Assembly (NCBI GenBank): GCA_002336475.1
Contig: DDCX01000129.1
Location: forward strand, 1 to 15,422
Length of the DNA stretch: 15,422 nucleotides
Origin: Flavobacteriales bacterium UBA1995
Lineage (GTDB): Bacteria > Bacteroidota > Bacteroidia > Flavobacteriales_D > Sanyastnellaceae
Reading direction: 5' to 3'
Shown: positions 1-7,967 of the stretch, in pieces
Layout: each line of letters begins with the position of its first letter
How positions within the stretch are numbered: position 1 is the stretch's first letter
The notes under the pieces: generated by a model
What the model saw: the letters and a program-made list of their open reading frames with translations, nothing else
Told to the model about the DNA's origin: nothing
Database searches by the model: none
Made by a program: the position numbers and the translations under genes

Positions 1-831
1 AAGGCTTCTTATGCCGAAATGACGCAGTTTGTAAACCTTCTGACCAATGAAGGGTTGACCCTCCCCACCGATCTGTGGCTTCCTTCAACCGCTCAGATTC
101 GACCACAGCAAAGTTGGCAAGCTGCCATCGGAGCTGCCAAAACTTTGGGGGAAATTGAGGTCAGCATTGAGGGCTATTACAAAGAAATGGAGGGGCTGCT
201 TGGCTACAAGGAAGGGGCCAGTTTCGGTTCTGCAGCATTCAACCTTTCGAGCAATACCACTTGGGAAGACGAAGTGACACAAGGCGAAGGGCGCAGTTAT
301 GGTGCAGAAGTTCTGTTTCAAAAGAAACGGGGCCGTACATCTGGATGGTTGGGGTATACGTTGAGCTGGACCGACCGTCAGTTTGATGACGTCAACAATG
401 GCCAGCGGTTTCCATTTACCTATGACAGGAGACACGACCTGTCAGTGGTGTTGATCCATGACTTGAGTGACAAATGGACCCTCAGTGGCACATGGGTTTA
501 TGGCACTGGAAGGGCTTTGACACTCAATGAAGTGACTTACGCCAGTGTGATCCCCGACTACGAAGGAGGGTTGAGTCCAATCTCCCTGGACATCCCATCG
601 AATCGGAATGCCTTTCGAATGAGCCCTTATCACAGGCTGGATTTAAGTGCAACCCGGACCAAAGTGAAAGAGAATGGTGAAAGGTCACTGGTTCTCAGCG
701 TTTACAACGCCTACAACAACCTGAACCCCTTCTTGGCATTGCCTGGAACTGCGGATGATGGTACTCGGGTCATCCGAGAATATGGTTTGTTTCCCTTTAT
801 TCCTTCAATAGCATGGCAATTCAGCTTCTGA
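1..831 (+). CDS. TonB-dependent receptor, C-terminal part (5' end outside window)
   Basis: This is the 3' part of an outer-membrane beta-barrel receptor. The reading frame is open from base 1 (K-A-S-Y-A-E before the first Met at 19), so the gene starts upstream of the window. Alternating amphipathic strands run through to the end: 'GRSYGAEVLFQKKRG', 'GWLGYTLSWTDRQF', 'FPFTYDRRHDLSVVL', 'YNAYNNLNPF'. The protein ends in an aromatic residue (IAWQFSF), as outer-membrane barrels usually do for BamA recognition. The 'YDRRHDL' and 'YN-YN-NPF' strands and the terminal 'PSI-W-F-F' are typical of the Bacteroidota TonB receptors that precede DUF4249 genes. By family, it imports a bound ligand using TonB/ExbBD energy. 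The ligand cannot be read here because the plug is missing. Its end overlaps the next gene by 19 bp, indicating co-transcription. Confidence 0.9.
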   Translation, partial: KASYAEMTQFVNLLTNEGLTLPTDLWLPSTAQIRPQQSWQAAIGAAKTLGEIEVSIEGYYKEMEGLLGYKEGASFGSAAFNLSSNTTWEDEVTQGEGRSYGAEVLFQKKRGRTSGWLGYTLSWTDRQFDDVNNGQRFPFTYDRRHDLSVVLIHDLSDKWTLSGTWVYGTGRALTLNEVTYASVIPDYEGGLSPISLDIPSNRNAFRMSPYHRLDLSATRTKVKENGERSLVLSVYNAYNNLNPFLALPGTADDGTRVIREYGLFPFIPSIAWQFSF

Positions 832-1769
832 AACACAGCATTTTCCTGGCCTTAATGGTGGGCCTTGTGGGGTGCGAAAAATGGGCCGACGGAGTGGTCC
901 GCGAGATCGATTTTCCGGAGCACACTCCTCAGTTGGCAGCCACCGTCAATTTGTTTGCAGGAGACACCAAAGCCATCGCGGCCTTGCATCAAACTGCCAG
1001 CACCTTGGATGCAAACGACGCGGTCATTCCAGAGGGGATCACCGCCCGAATCGAAAAAGAGGGTGACGTGCTCCTATCGTGGACCCCTTCGGACACGGCG
1101 TTGGTGGGGACAGATTGGGACAGCCGCACCATGCATGTTTTGGATTTGTCGGCTCCTCTGGCCCTTCCAGAGGGGGAATTGGACCTCGTCGTTGAGGCTC
1201 CTGGATTCGAGCCCTTGACTGCAACCGCAGTGCAACCGCCAGCGCCCATCTGCACCGTTGGGTTTGAAGAAGGTGCTGACACCACATTCGATTTTGGTGA
1301 TCCTGTTGTGGTTGACCGTTTTGAGTTGGATGTTCTGAACCGTCCGGGCATTCGAGATGTCTATGGCATTCAACTGCACGAAGGCTACGTTTATGCTCCA
1401 GGTGACACCACCTGGCAATTGGTGGGCATTGGAGACGATGATTCGGATCTCGAGCCACGCACCACTTTCAATCAGGCTTGTTACTGTTTGCTTTTGGATG
1501 ACCAAGGGTTGGATGCTCAGTCTCTCGAGGATGTGTTCATTGACCGAAAGCGTTGGGTTGGCTGGTATGGGGAACCTGAGGGAGGCGATGTCCTGAGGAT
1601 GAAAGTCGTTTTGATGGATGAACCCTTGGCACAATTCTACCGTTCACTGGAAACCCATTGGGAAACACAAGACAGCTTTTTTGCCAACCCCTCCTCCATC
1701 TACAGCAACACCAGCACAGGCTACGGCATCTTTGGACTGGGTTCTTCTGTGGAATTCTTTTGGGAGTGA
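813..1769 (+). CDS. DUF4249-family outer-membrane lipoprotein
   Basis: This is a 318-residue lipoprotein. A lipoprotein signal peptide occupies residues 1-20, with lipobox L-V-G-C and lipidated Cys21. The mature part is Asp/Glu-rich and beta-rich, with 'QLAATVNLFAGD' near the start, a central 'LPEGELDLVVEAPGFEPLTA' strand pair, and 'GIFGLGSSVEFFWE' at the C-terminus. This arrangement and the roughly 300-residue length match DUF4249. That family sits directly downstream of a TonB receptor in many Bacteroidota and probably forms a surface lid or ligand-binding partner for the barrel, analogous in position to SusD but unrelated in fold. The ATG at 813 lies inside the receptor gene (19-bp overlap) and gives a complete signal peptide. 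The ligand is unknown. The pairing with the receptor is observed; the partnership is inferred from family context. Confidence 0.85.
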   Translation: MAIQLLKHSIFLALMVGLVGCEKWADGVVREIDFPEHTPQLAATVNLFAGDTKAIAALHQTASTLDANDAVIPEGITARIEKEGDVLLSWTPSDTALVGTDWDSRTMHVLDLSAPLALPEGELDLVVEAPGFEPLTATAVQPPAPICTVGFEEGADTTFDFGDPVVVDRFELDVLNRPGIRDVYGIQLHEGYVYAPGDTTWQLVGIGDDDSDLEPRTTFNQACYCLLLDDQGLDAQSLEDVFIDRKRWVGWYGEPEGGDVLRMKVVLMDEPLAQFYRSLETHWETQDSFFANPSSIYSNTSTGYGIFGLGSSVEFFWE

Positions 1770-1796
1770 TGCCCCGGGTTGTCAGTACTTTGGGAC

Positions 1797-4673
1797 ATGA
1801 CCCAAACCTGGCGACCCTCCCTTTGCTTGTCTGTGTTGACCCTGTTGTTTTCGGCCTTAAATGGCCAAAACAGCACCGTAAACATCACTGTTGATGGACT
1901 CGCTGCGGGCGATGTTGCTGCGTTGACCCTGGAACGCGGTGTCGGCGGATTGTTTGACGCCACAGTGATCGGGCAAGGTGTGGATGTTCCTGTGCCGCAT
2001 TCTTTCGAAGTAGAGGCTGGTCCCTGGATGTTGTCCTTGGATGCGCTTGGCTACATCACTCCTGCTGCGCAAACCATAGAGGCCGATGGAACGGTGAATG
2101 TGACCTTGGATGTCGCCGCACTACAAGGTGACAGCAGCACATATACGTTCACTTGGGAAGAGGATGGGAGCTTTGCTGGTCATGCTACGGAGTTCGTGCC
2201 TGCTGATCCTCCCGTGATCGAAGTGTTGGGCGCCTCGTATGACGTCCCTGCAGGATTCAGTGCCCAGACCCTCTTTCAGCAATATGGATTTGTCTTGGAC
2301 GACCAAGAATTGGCATGGACCACAGACGACGCATTTAAACTCCACCAGACCATTTCGTCCCTGCCGTATCCCCGTGTAAATGCCGACGAGGCTGGAACCC
2401 CGGTTTTGGCGTTATGGCGGTTGACAGAGGACATGCTGGACGGCGACTACATGGCAGAGACCATTGCCGGTACAGAAGTCATCACCATCTCCAAGGACGC
2501 CTTCACTTATGCTGCTCCGTTGGTCGTCAATTTCGATGGCGATCAAGGGCAGTTCTTTAGCCGCCGATTGTTCAAGGCGCTCCTGTCACACCTCACCAAC
2601 GGAGGCTCCGAAGCCGGACTTGTCCAAAACATCGCTTCTGAGCGCTACGGCGTAGAATTCATGACGCCCAGTCCTGAGCTTGAAGACTTGATGAGCGAGA
2701 CCCAAACGAATTTTCAGCCCTTCCCCGCTTGGGAGAAGCTGCAGATCATGGGCATGCTCGAAGAATTCCCTGAGGGCATGCGCAAGCAAGACGGATTGTC
2801 CAAATTGGTGAGGCGCATCAACGGACAGCCCAACCCCTTCTACCCCACCGCCCCAGCCATCGCGTGGACGGGCATGGAGACCATTGAGTGGATGGAAAGT
2901 GGGTTTGCCAACTTCTCCATGGACTACATCCACCGCTTGATCCTGCACGAAAAGGCCCACTTCCTTTGGGAGTACACCTTTGACGAAGACCTCAGGGCTG
3001 ACTGGACTTCATTGGGGGAATGGTTTGAAGACCCCAACGCGCCCAGTGGATGGAGCACGACCCTGACCACCGAATTCGTCAGCGCTTATGCCCACGCCAT
3101 GAACCCCAACGAGGACATGGCCGAAAGCATCGCCTATTACATCTCAAATCCGCAAGTGCTGATGACACATGCGCCAGACAAATACGACTTCATCCGAGAT
3201 CGCGTGATGCACGGTGCGCGTTATGTAGCGATGATCACGGAGGAATTGACGTTTGAAGTGTTGAACCTGTTTCCGGATTACACCTACCCTGGCAAAATCG
3301 TCGGCACCGATGTTCAGGTCAACGGAAACCCCAGTGATGATAAAGTACTGACCCTGACCATCCACCTGCACAGCGACGACCCCGCCCAAGATGGGGCCGT
3401 GAGTGGGCAGGTCCGGTTTGTCAGCGCGGTAGGCACCATCTTCGACATGTGGCTGTCCCCTGCAAACGGAAGCAGCGACTCTGTGTTGACGGGCACATTG
3501 ACCCTCAACAAGCACATGAAGTCCGGATGGTGGAACTTCGATGGCCTCCACATCTGGGATGCCGTGGGCAACGACCGTTATGAGAGCCCCGCTACCATCG
3601 GTTTGCGTCTGTTCCTCAACAATCCCTTGGAGGACATCACGCCTCCCGAGTACATCGATGATTCCTTTGTGATAGAGGAAGTCGCTGGCATCCAAGTCGG
3701 GGACGGCACCGACGGCCCTGCAACCGTTGATGGCATTCAAATCGAATTTGACACTTGGGATAAAATTCCCCTGAGCCGTGGATTGACCCGCATGACCTTT
3801 CCCACCATGGATCCAGATTACGGACACCGGTATTCCATGGACATCCAATCGAATGCGTTTGAAACCAATGGTTACGAGGAAGTAAAGCACCACGAGATGG
3901 TATTGCCTGTCCCCCACTACTTTCCCACGGGTCACTATACCGTGAACTTCTCTGCTGCCGATGACGTGGCGGGCAATTCCAGCGCCATCTATTTTACCGG
4001 AGACCCCAATTACTCCAATGCTGATGGGGTGCACATCTTCGCCGAAGACCGGGATTCAGTCTTTATGGAAACAGCATACCCCGACCTGTTGGCTCCTGAG
4101 GTGGATTTGAACAGCTTTTCAATTGCAGCGACGCCCAGCAATCCTGATCTCCCCAATGGAGAAACTTTGGTGGAGTTCACTTTGGCGTTTCAGGACACCA
4201 GTGACTTTGATGGATTTACTTCAGGTGTTCGGGACCTCACGTATACCCTGAGAGATCCTCTGGGTGATGAGTTTCACTTCAATGCTTGGGAGGAGTTTGG
4301 CGGTGCCAACTTCTTTTATGCGGTTTACCCACCTGAAGGGGCGAACACCTGGGCTACCGCAACCTTGACGGCACTTTTGCCGGCAGGTTCTGCACCCGGA
4401 ACATGGGGGGTGTCTGCCATCGCCATTCGGGACCGCGCCCTCAATGTGAAGCGGTACAGCTTTGTAGAATACGTGCAGTTCGTTTTGGATGAGGCCGATT
4501 GTCCCGCTGATCTGGATGGCAATGGCCAAATTGGTGCTCCGGACTTGCTGATGGTGCTCGCTGAGTTTGGCTGTCTGCAAGACTGTGGAATTGCGGACAT
4601 CGATGGAAATGACCAGGTTGATGTGGGCGATGCGCTGTTGTTCCTCGCCGACTTCGGATCGGCCTGTGACTGA
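1797..4673 (+). CDS. Secreted HExxH metalloprotease, lethal-factor-like, with dockerin-like C-terminus
   Basis: The protein has 958 residues. I start it at ATG 1797, which gives a clean signal peptide (residues 1 to about 24, ending ALNGQ); a TTG at 1779 is in frame but only adds a charged extension. After a beta-rich N-terminal module (25-110), a zinc-protease motif H384-E-K-A-H388 appears, then 'NEDMAES' (E439, E443) about 55 residues on, a likely source of the third zinc ligand. The HExxH plus downstream ED-AE layout resembles the anthrax lethal factor (ATLF) gluzincins. Residues 163-270 look like a degenerate copy of 284-390 without the zinc motif. Three beta-sandwich modules follow, each ending with a D-x-x-x-N type turn (WDAVGND, ADDVAGN, IRDRALN). 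Residues 902-958 hold two EF-hand loops (DLDGNGQIG and DIDGNDQVDVGD) with four cysteines, a type-I dockerin-like pair. There is no T9SS domain. The substrate is unknown. The gene lies 27 bp after the DUF4249 stop and is probably in the same transcript. Confidence 0.8.
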   Translation: MTQTWRPSLCLSVLTLLFSALNGQNSTVNITVDGLAAGDVAALTLERGVGGLFDATVIGQGVDVPVPHSFEVEAGPWMLSLDALGYITPAAQTIEADGTVNVTLDVAALQGDSSTYTFTWEEDGSFAGHATEFVPADPPVIEVLGASYDVPAGFSAQTLFQQYGFVLDDQELAWTTDDAFKLHQTISSLPYPRVNADEAGTPVLALWRLTEDMLDGDYMAETIAGTEVITISKDAFTYAAPLVVNFDGDQGQFFSRRLFKALLSHLTNGGSEAGLVQNIASERYGVEFMTPSPELEDLMSETQTNFQPFPAWEKLQIMGMLEEFPEGMRKQDGLSKLVRRINGQPNPFYPTAPAIAWTGMETIEWMESGFANFSMDYIHRLILHEKAHFLWEYTFDEDLRADWTSLGEWFEDPNAPSGWSTTLTTEFVSAYAHAMNPNEDMAESIAYYISNPQVLMTHAPDKYDFIRDRVMHGARYVAMITEELTFEVLNLFPDYTYPGKIVGTDVQVNGNPSDDKVLTLTIHLHSDDPAQDGAVSGQVRFVSAVGTIFDMWLSPANGSSDSVLTGTLTLNKHMKSGWWNFDGLHIWDAVGNDRYESPATIGLRLFLNNPLEDITPPEYIDDSFVIEEVAGIQVGDGTDGPATVDGIQIEFDTWDKIPLSRGLTRMTFPTMDPDYGHRYSMDIQSNAFETNGYEEVKHHEMVLPVPHYFPTGHYTVNFSAADDVAGNSSAIYFTGDPNYSNADGVHIFAEDRDSVFMETAYPDLLAPEVDLNSFSIAATPSNPDLPNGETLVEFTLAFQDTSDFDGFTSGVRDLTYTLRDPLGDEFHFNAWEEFGGANFFYAVYPPEGANTWATATLTALLPAGSAPGTWGVSAIAIRDRALNVKRYSFVEYVQFVLDEADCPADLDGNGQIGAPDLLMVLAEFGCLQDCGIADIDGNDQVDVGDALLFLADFGSACD

Positions 4674-4696
4674 ACATCGGAGACTACCTTCGGGCC

Positions 4697-5737
4697 ATGC
4701 GTTTTGTATTTGCCCTCATTTCTCTTTGTGCAGGTCTTGCGGCACAAGCCCAGACTCCAAACAACATCGAAGCGGTTGAGTACGACCCCGATGGAAACCG
4801 CTGGTTTGTAAGCAATGGCAGCAGCCTGCTCGTCACCGAGGACCAAGGTCAGACGTGGTCATTCTTTGGTGAAGCGGTGGCTTCACATGGCATGGAGGTG
4901 ATGAACGGCGCCCTTTATGCCATCGGCAATAACGTCATCCGTGCCTACGACTTGGCGTCCGCTGAGCTGATGGGATCTCTGGTGATTCCCGGCGTTGGCT
5001 TTCTCAACGGCATGGGCAACGACGGCGCTGGCCTTCTTGTAATCAGCGATTTCCAAGGCAGCAGGATCTTCGCCGTCAACGCAACAAATCCAGCAGAAAT
5101 GTCATATTCACAATTGACTGGGAACTTAGGGGAGGCTCCCAATGGAGTGGTCGTAGACACCGACAACAACAGGGCCATTGTCGTGTGCTGGGGAAACAAC
5201 GCTGACATCCTCGCTGTGGATTTGGAAAGCGGCGATGTGAGCACCTTGGTCGATGGCTCAGGATTGGGCAACCTCGACGGCATTGACGGCGACGGGAACG
5301 GCCAGTATTATGTGAGTTCATGGTCACCGACCCGAATCACGCGTTACTCTGAGGAATTCTCGGTTTCAGAAACTGTGGTGACTGGGGCAGCAGGCCTATC
5401 TAGCCCGGCTGACATCAGCTACGCGTTGGGATTGGATACGCTGGGTGTCGCCAATTCCGGCAACGACAATGTCACATTCCACGGTTTTGGGGACCCCGCG
5501 AGCAACGTGGCTGAAACCCTTGGGTTTGATGTGCGTCGTGCGGGAAATGACATGCTCATTGACATGCCTGTCGGACGCATGGTACACCTGACTGCATTTG
5601 ATGCTGCGGGAAGAATGCTCGTGCAGCGCTCAGAATTCCTTCCTTCTGGTCAGTTTCGCTGGCCTTGGCCCATTGAAGGGCACATGACGGGTGTTGTCCA
5701 ACTCCGTTCTGGAGGTGATGTCAAAAGCCTCCGTTGA
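4697..5737 (+). CDS. Secreted NHL/SMP-30-like beta-propeller protein with T9SS-like tail
   Basis: This is a 346-residue exported protein. Residues 1-19 are a signal peptide ending AQA-Q. Residues 20 to about 265 contain repeated propeller blades of the form 'x-V-x-A-V-D-x-x-S-G-D-V' and 'NGVVVDTDNNRAIVV', with 'LDGIDGDGNGQYYVSSW' and 'VIRAYDLASAELMGSL', as in NHL or SMP-30/gluconolactonase-like six-bladed folds. No metal site can be confidently assigned, so an enzymatic role is not claimed. The last 74 residues (273-346) resemble a degenerate T9SS type A sorting domain: 'LTAFDAAGRMLVQ' fits the usual 'v-v-D-x-x-G-R' strand, followed by a Gly-containing 'TGVVQLRSGG' strand. That would place the protein on or outside the outer membrane. 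It begins 23 bp after the metalloprotease stop, so it is probably the last gene of this operon. Its stop lies one base from the stop of the convergent next gene. Confidence 0.72.
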   Translation: MRFVFALISLCAGLAAQAQTPNNIEAVEYDPDGNRWFVSNGSSLLVTEDQGQTWSFFGEAVASHGMEVMNGALYAIGNNVIRAYDLASAELMGSLVIPGVGFLNGMGNDGAGLLVISDFQGSRIFAVNATNPAEMSYSQLTGNLGEAPNGVVVDTDNNRAIVVCWGNNADILAVDLESGDVSTLVDGSGLGNLDGIDGDGNGQYYVSSWSPTRITRYSEEFSVSETVVTGAAGLSSPADISYALGLDTLGVANSGNDNVTFHGFGDPASNVAETLGFDVRRAGNDMLIDMPVGRMVHLTAFDAAGRMLVQRSEFLPSGQFRWPWPIEGHMTGVVQLRSGGDVKSLR

Positions 5738-5738
5738 C

Positions 5739-6551
5739 CTATTTGGACTTCAATTTGATGCGGTAGCGCCACTGAAGCCCTACCGTCCATTCAACTGCGC
5801 CTGATGGTCTGAGGTCGTCTAGGTCTGCTCCCACTTCAAACAGCGTCATGCCTTCAGGAGCAGGGTTGTAGCGTGCTTCTGAATCCCGCTGGATAAACAC
5901 CTTGAGCTTTTGTCGTTTACCGGTCTTGGTTCCCGTGGCCAAGCGGACCCTCCACGTTCCGTCAGGTACCCACCCATCGGGCACCTCGGAGATAAAGCGC
6001 TCTATGGATACCACCGGGTCCCATTTGAATCCTTTGATGTTGTAACCGACTTCGCCTTTGAAGCGCCATGCTGCTTTGGCGGGCACCTCTTCGGGATCAC
6101 TGCCATCTTTGGTTTTAACTGCGGTCTGTTTCTGATACCGAATGCGGGTTTCAAAGTCCCATCTGCCAGCGTCCATTGAAGCTCCGTGTTCTATTTGCCA
6201 CCGCAGATAACGGTCAACACCTTGGATGTCTCCCTTCCTGTCAGGACGCGAGGTGCGGCGGACTCCTATTCCCAATGATTGGGCTTTGCTCACGTCATTC
6301 CACTGGGGACTCCATGCGCAACCCAGTTGCAGCAGATGGCGGTCAAATTCTGAGAAATCACGGTCCCAACGCCATTGCTGGTTCATCACTACAGAAACCC
6401 CTTTCAAGGGCTTAATGCCGAGTGAAATGCCCGTCCACCCTCTCCATACAGTCGTATCAGTGGCTCCTTCTGAACCGGGCGGTGGATTGATGACCTGAGA
6501 ATGCACCCCACCTCCTGCCACAAGTGCAATCAACAGCAGGACATGCTTCAT
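5739..6551 (-). CDS. DUF2490-family outer-membrane beta-barrel protein
   Basis: This 270-residue protein has a signal peptide (residues 1-19, ending VHSQ) and then alternating hydrophobic/polar strands rich in Trp, Tyr and Arg: 'WTGISLGIKPLKGVSVVMNQQW', 'LLQLGCAWSP', 'WDFETRIRYQKQ', 'AWRFKGEVGYNI', 'TVGLQWRYRIKLKSK'. The 'Q-x-R-x-D-x-x-x-F-x-x-x-L-x-Q-x-G' start and 'R-x-Q' barrel strands fit DUF2490, a family of small Bacteroidota outer-membrane barrels of unknown function. It is the last gene of a three-gene run and shares a 4-bp ATGA overlap (6548-6551) with the DUF4956 gene, so the two are translationally coupled. DUF2490, DUF4956 and VTC genes cluster repeatedly in Bacteroidota, suggesting that this barrel is the outer-membrane partner of the polyphosphate/DUF4956 pair. 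That role is inference. Confidence 0.8.
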   Translation of the reverse strand: MKHVLLLIALVAGGGVHSQVINPPPGSEGATDTTVWRGWTGISLGIKPLKGVSVVMNQQWRWDRDFSEFDRHLLQLGCAWSPQWNDVSKAQSLGIGVRRTSRPDRKGDIQGVDRYLRWQIEHGASMDAGRWDFETRIRYQKQTAVKTKDGSDPEEVPAKAAWRFKGEVGYNIKGFKWDPVVSIERFISEVPDGWVPDGTWRVRLATGTKTGKRQKLKVFIQRDSEARYNPAPEGMTLFEVGADLDDLRPSGAVEWTVGLQWRYRIKLKSK

Positions 6552-7147
6552 ACGCTGTCGCTGGGGTCAATGTGTTCGGAATGGTCTTCGCCTTTGTAAG
6601 AAACCTTGATCACTGCGGTCTCTCTGAGCAGGTCCACATTGCCGATTTCCATCCGCTCAACTTCCTCTCCGATGCGTTCAGACAAGTCGGCGCGCAGAGC
6701 TTCACGCTTGTCTTTTTGTAAGTATTCAATGCGATCGTACACCACGCGTTTCGTCACCAAGTGCTCCACAAACATCAAGCGCTCTAATGCAAAAGCCAAG
6801 AACCAAATGGAAGCATTGCCTATGACCACTGGCCATTCCCCCATGGCACCTGGCGCCAATGCGTTCATGACCGCCAAGGCAATGACCACAAACAAATACG
6901 TCATCTCGCGAATGGGTACCACATTGGTGCGGTAGCGGATGATACCAAATATGGCGAACAGCCCCAGAGCGAAGGCCAGGTCGAGTTCCACTCCGATCAA
7001 CATGCGGCACAACAAGAAGATGGACGCGCTCACCATCATAAAGGTGAACACGTAATCCCGGCGCTTGGCCTTGGATTGGTAGATCATTCTGACGATGATC
7101 CAGCAGGATATCAAATTGGCTGCGAAATGCAGTGCGATTTCAGTCAT
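6548..7147 (-). CDS. DUF4956-family inner-membrane protein
   Basis: This 199-residue integral membrane protein starts at ATG 7147; upstream in-frame starts would run into the preceding gene. Transmembrane segments are visible at about residues 5-21, 31-48 and 50-65, with further pairs around 80-95 and 103-118. The segment 'GLFAIFGIIRYRTNVVPIREMTYLFVVI' is the hallmark of DUF4956 (Arg-Tyr-Arg-Thr between two helices). After the last helix comes a charged, likely cytoplasmic, tail with coiled-coil character ('EYLQKDKREALRADLSERIGEEVERMEI') and a final beta segment 'RETAVIKVSYKGE'. The function is unknown; the family almost always accompanies a VTC-type polyphosphate polymerase. The gene is seven bases downstream of the VTC stop and overlaps the DUF2490 gene by 4 bp, so the three are one operon. 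A role as membrane partner or channel for polyphosphate or a related polymer is possible but unproven. Confidence 0.85.
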   Translation of the reverse strand: MTEIALHFAANLISCWIIVRMIYQSKAKRRDYVFTFMMVSASIFLLCRMLIGVELDLAFALGLFAIFGIIRYRTNVVPIREMTYLFVVIALAVMNALAPGAMGEWPVVIGNASIWFLAFALERLMFVEHLVTKRVVYDRIEYLQKDKREALRADLSERIGEEVERMEIGNVDLLRETAVIKVSYKGEDHSEHIDPSDSV

Positions 7148-7154
7148 GTTGCGG

Positions 7155-7967
7155 TCAGGCTTGCAGGTCCCCGGCCCAAGATTGTGCATCCATGAGCCTC
7201 CGATAAGTCGCAAGGTAAGCGCGGCCCGCGATGTTGCCATCCCTTGCGAGCCGAGCTATGGTGTATTTGCTCACCTTCGTCTTTCGTCCAATGACACCCT
7301 TTCTGCGGCTGTTGCTTCTGAGCCAAATTTGAATGGGGCTGTAGCGGTCAGGCTTTGGTTGCTTGACTTCAATCACGGCCAGCCCTTCGAGCAGTGGGGC
7401 GTCAGCTTCACCTAAAACCTGCGCATTGAGGCTGCGGTCCACCGTTACCCGTTCAGAGCGGTTAAAATCCACGAAAGTCGTGCGGTAGAACCCTCCTGAA
7501 AGCCGGGGTTCGATGTGTTCTTCGCCCCTCAATTTCCTCCCTAAAAACGCATGGTCCGCTGCACTGAGGGGTTGGTGAATGTCATCGCCCGTGGCGATGC
7601 GTTCTTTGGCGGTTCTTCCGCCGGGCATCCGTTCCTTCACTTCAAGAAATACCAGGCCATTGCTGGCATACCGGCGCTTTCTGATTTTCATACGCCGTGC
7701 CTTCCCCCTCAAATGGTCTTGCAAGAACTGATCCCCAGGGAGCTCGTAATAGAGGTTGTCATATCGGCACTGTTCTACACCTGACACCGAAAGCACATGT
7801 GCATGACCGCTCATGGCTTCTGCGAGCTCTGGTAGCCAGGACTCTGGAACAACATATTTGGTATCAAACCTGCGCATCAATTGAACAGCATTCAATGCGT
7901 TCAAATCTGTTTTGGGCAATGCCGTCAAGGCCGCCGCAAGCGCTTTCGTTAACGAATGATTATCCAC
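7155..7967 (-). CDS. VTC-domain polyphosphate polymerase family protein
   Basis: This 270-residue soluble protein belongs to the VTC superfamily (the catalytic fold of yeast Vtc4, which builds polyphosphate from ATP inside a basic tunnel). By eye, the conserved basic and acidic positions are all present: K37 in 'RFDTKYVV', R96 and R98 in 'KIRKRRY', E109-x-K111 in 'FLEVKER', R162 in 'YRTTF', R173 and D177 in 'ERVTVDRSL', E200-x-K202 in 'VIEVKQPK', and K231-x-S233-K234 in 'KVSKY'. This matches the Vtc4 tunnel set as I recall it, so an active enzyme is likely. No SPX domain is attached. The start is a GTG at 7967; an in-frame stop lies two codons upstream and the next Met (31) would cut into the domain. 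It is the first gene of the VTC-DUF4956-DUF2490 operon. The alternative is a related triphosphate-tunnel activity with another product. Confidence 0.85.
   Translation of the reverse strand: MDNHSLTKALAAALTALPKTDLNALNAVQLMRRFDTKYVVPESWLPELAEAMSGHAHVLSVSGVEQCRYDNLYYELPGDQFLQDHLRGKARRMKIRKRRYASNGLVFLEVKERMPGGRTAKERIATGDDIHQPLSAADHAFLGRKLRGEEHIEPRLSGGFYRTTFVDFNRSERVTVDRSLNAQVLGEADAPLLEGLAVIEVKQPKPDRYSPIQIWLRSNSRRKGVIGRKTKVSKYTIARLARDGNIAGRAYLATYRRLMDAQSWAGDLQA

Noticed and set aside
1779..1796. TTG start giving a six-residue longer metalloprotease
   Set aside because: The ATG at 1797 gives a normal signal peptide (basic start, hydrophobic core, GQ cleavage), whereas the extension adds Trp and Asp ahead of it and requires a rare start.
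3144..4034. A 296-codon open frame on the minus strand inside the metalloprotease gene
   Set aside because: It lies fully antisense to a gene with a signal peptide, HEKAH motif and recognisable modules. Its own translation has no domain, signal or membrane pattern and reflects codon bias of the real gene.
7148..7240. ATG at 7240 as start of the DUF4956 protein
   Set aside because: The added 31 residues lie antisense-free but inside the end of the VTC gene in another frame, look non-native and precede the natural first membrane helix. ATG 7147 fits the operon spacing.
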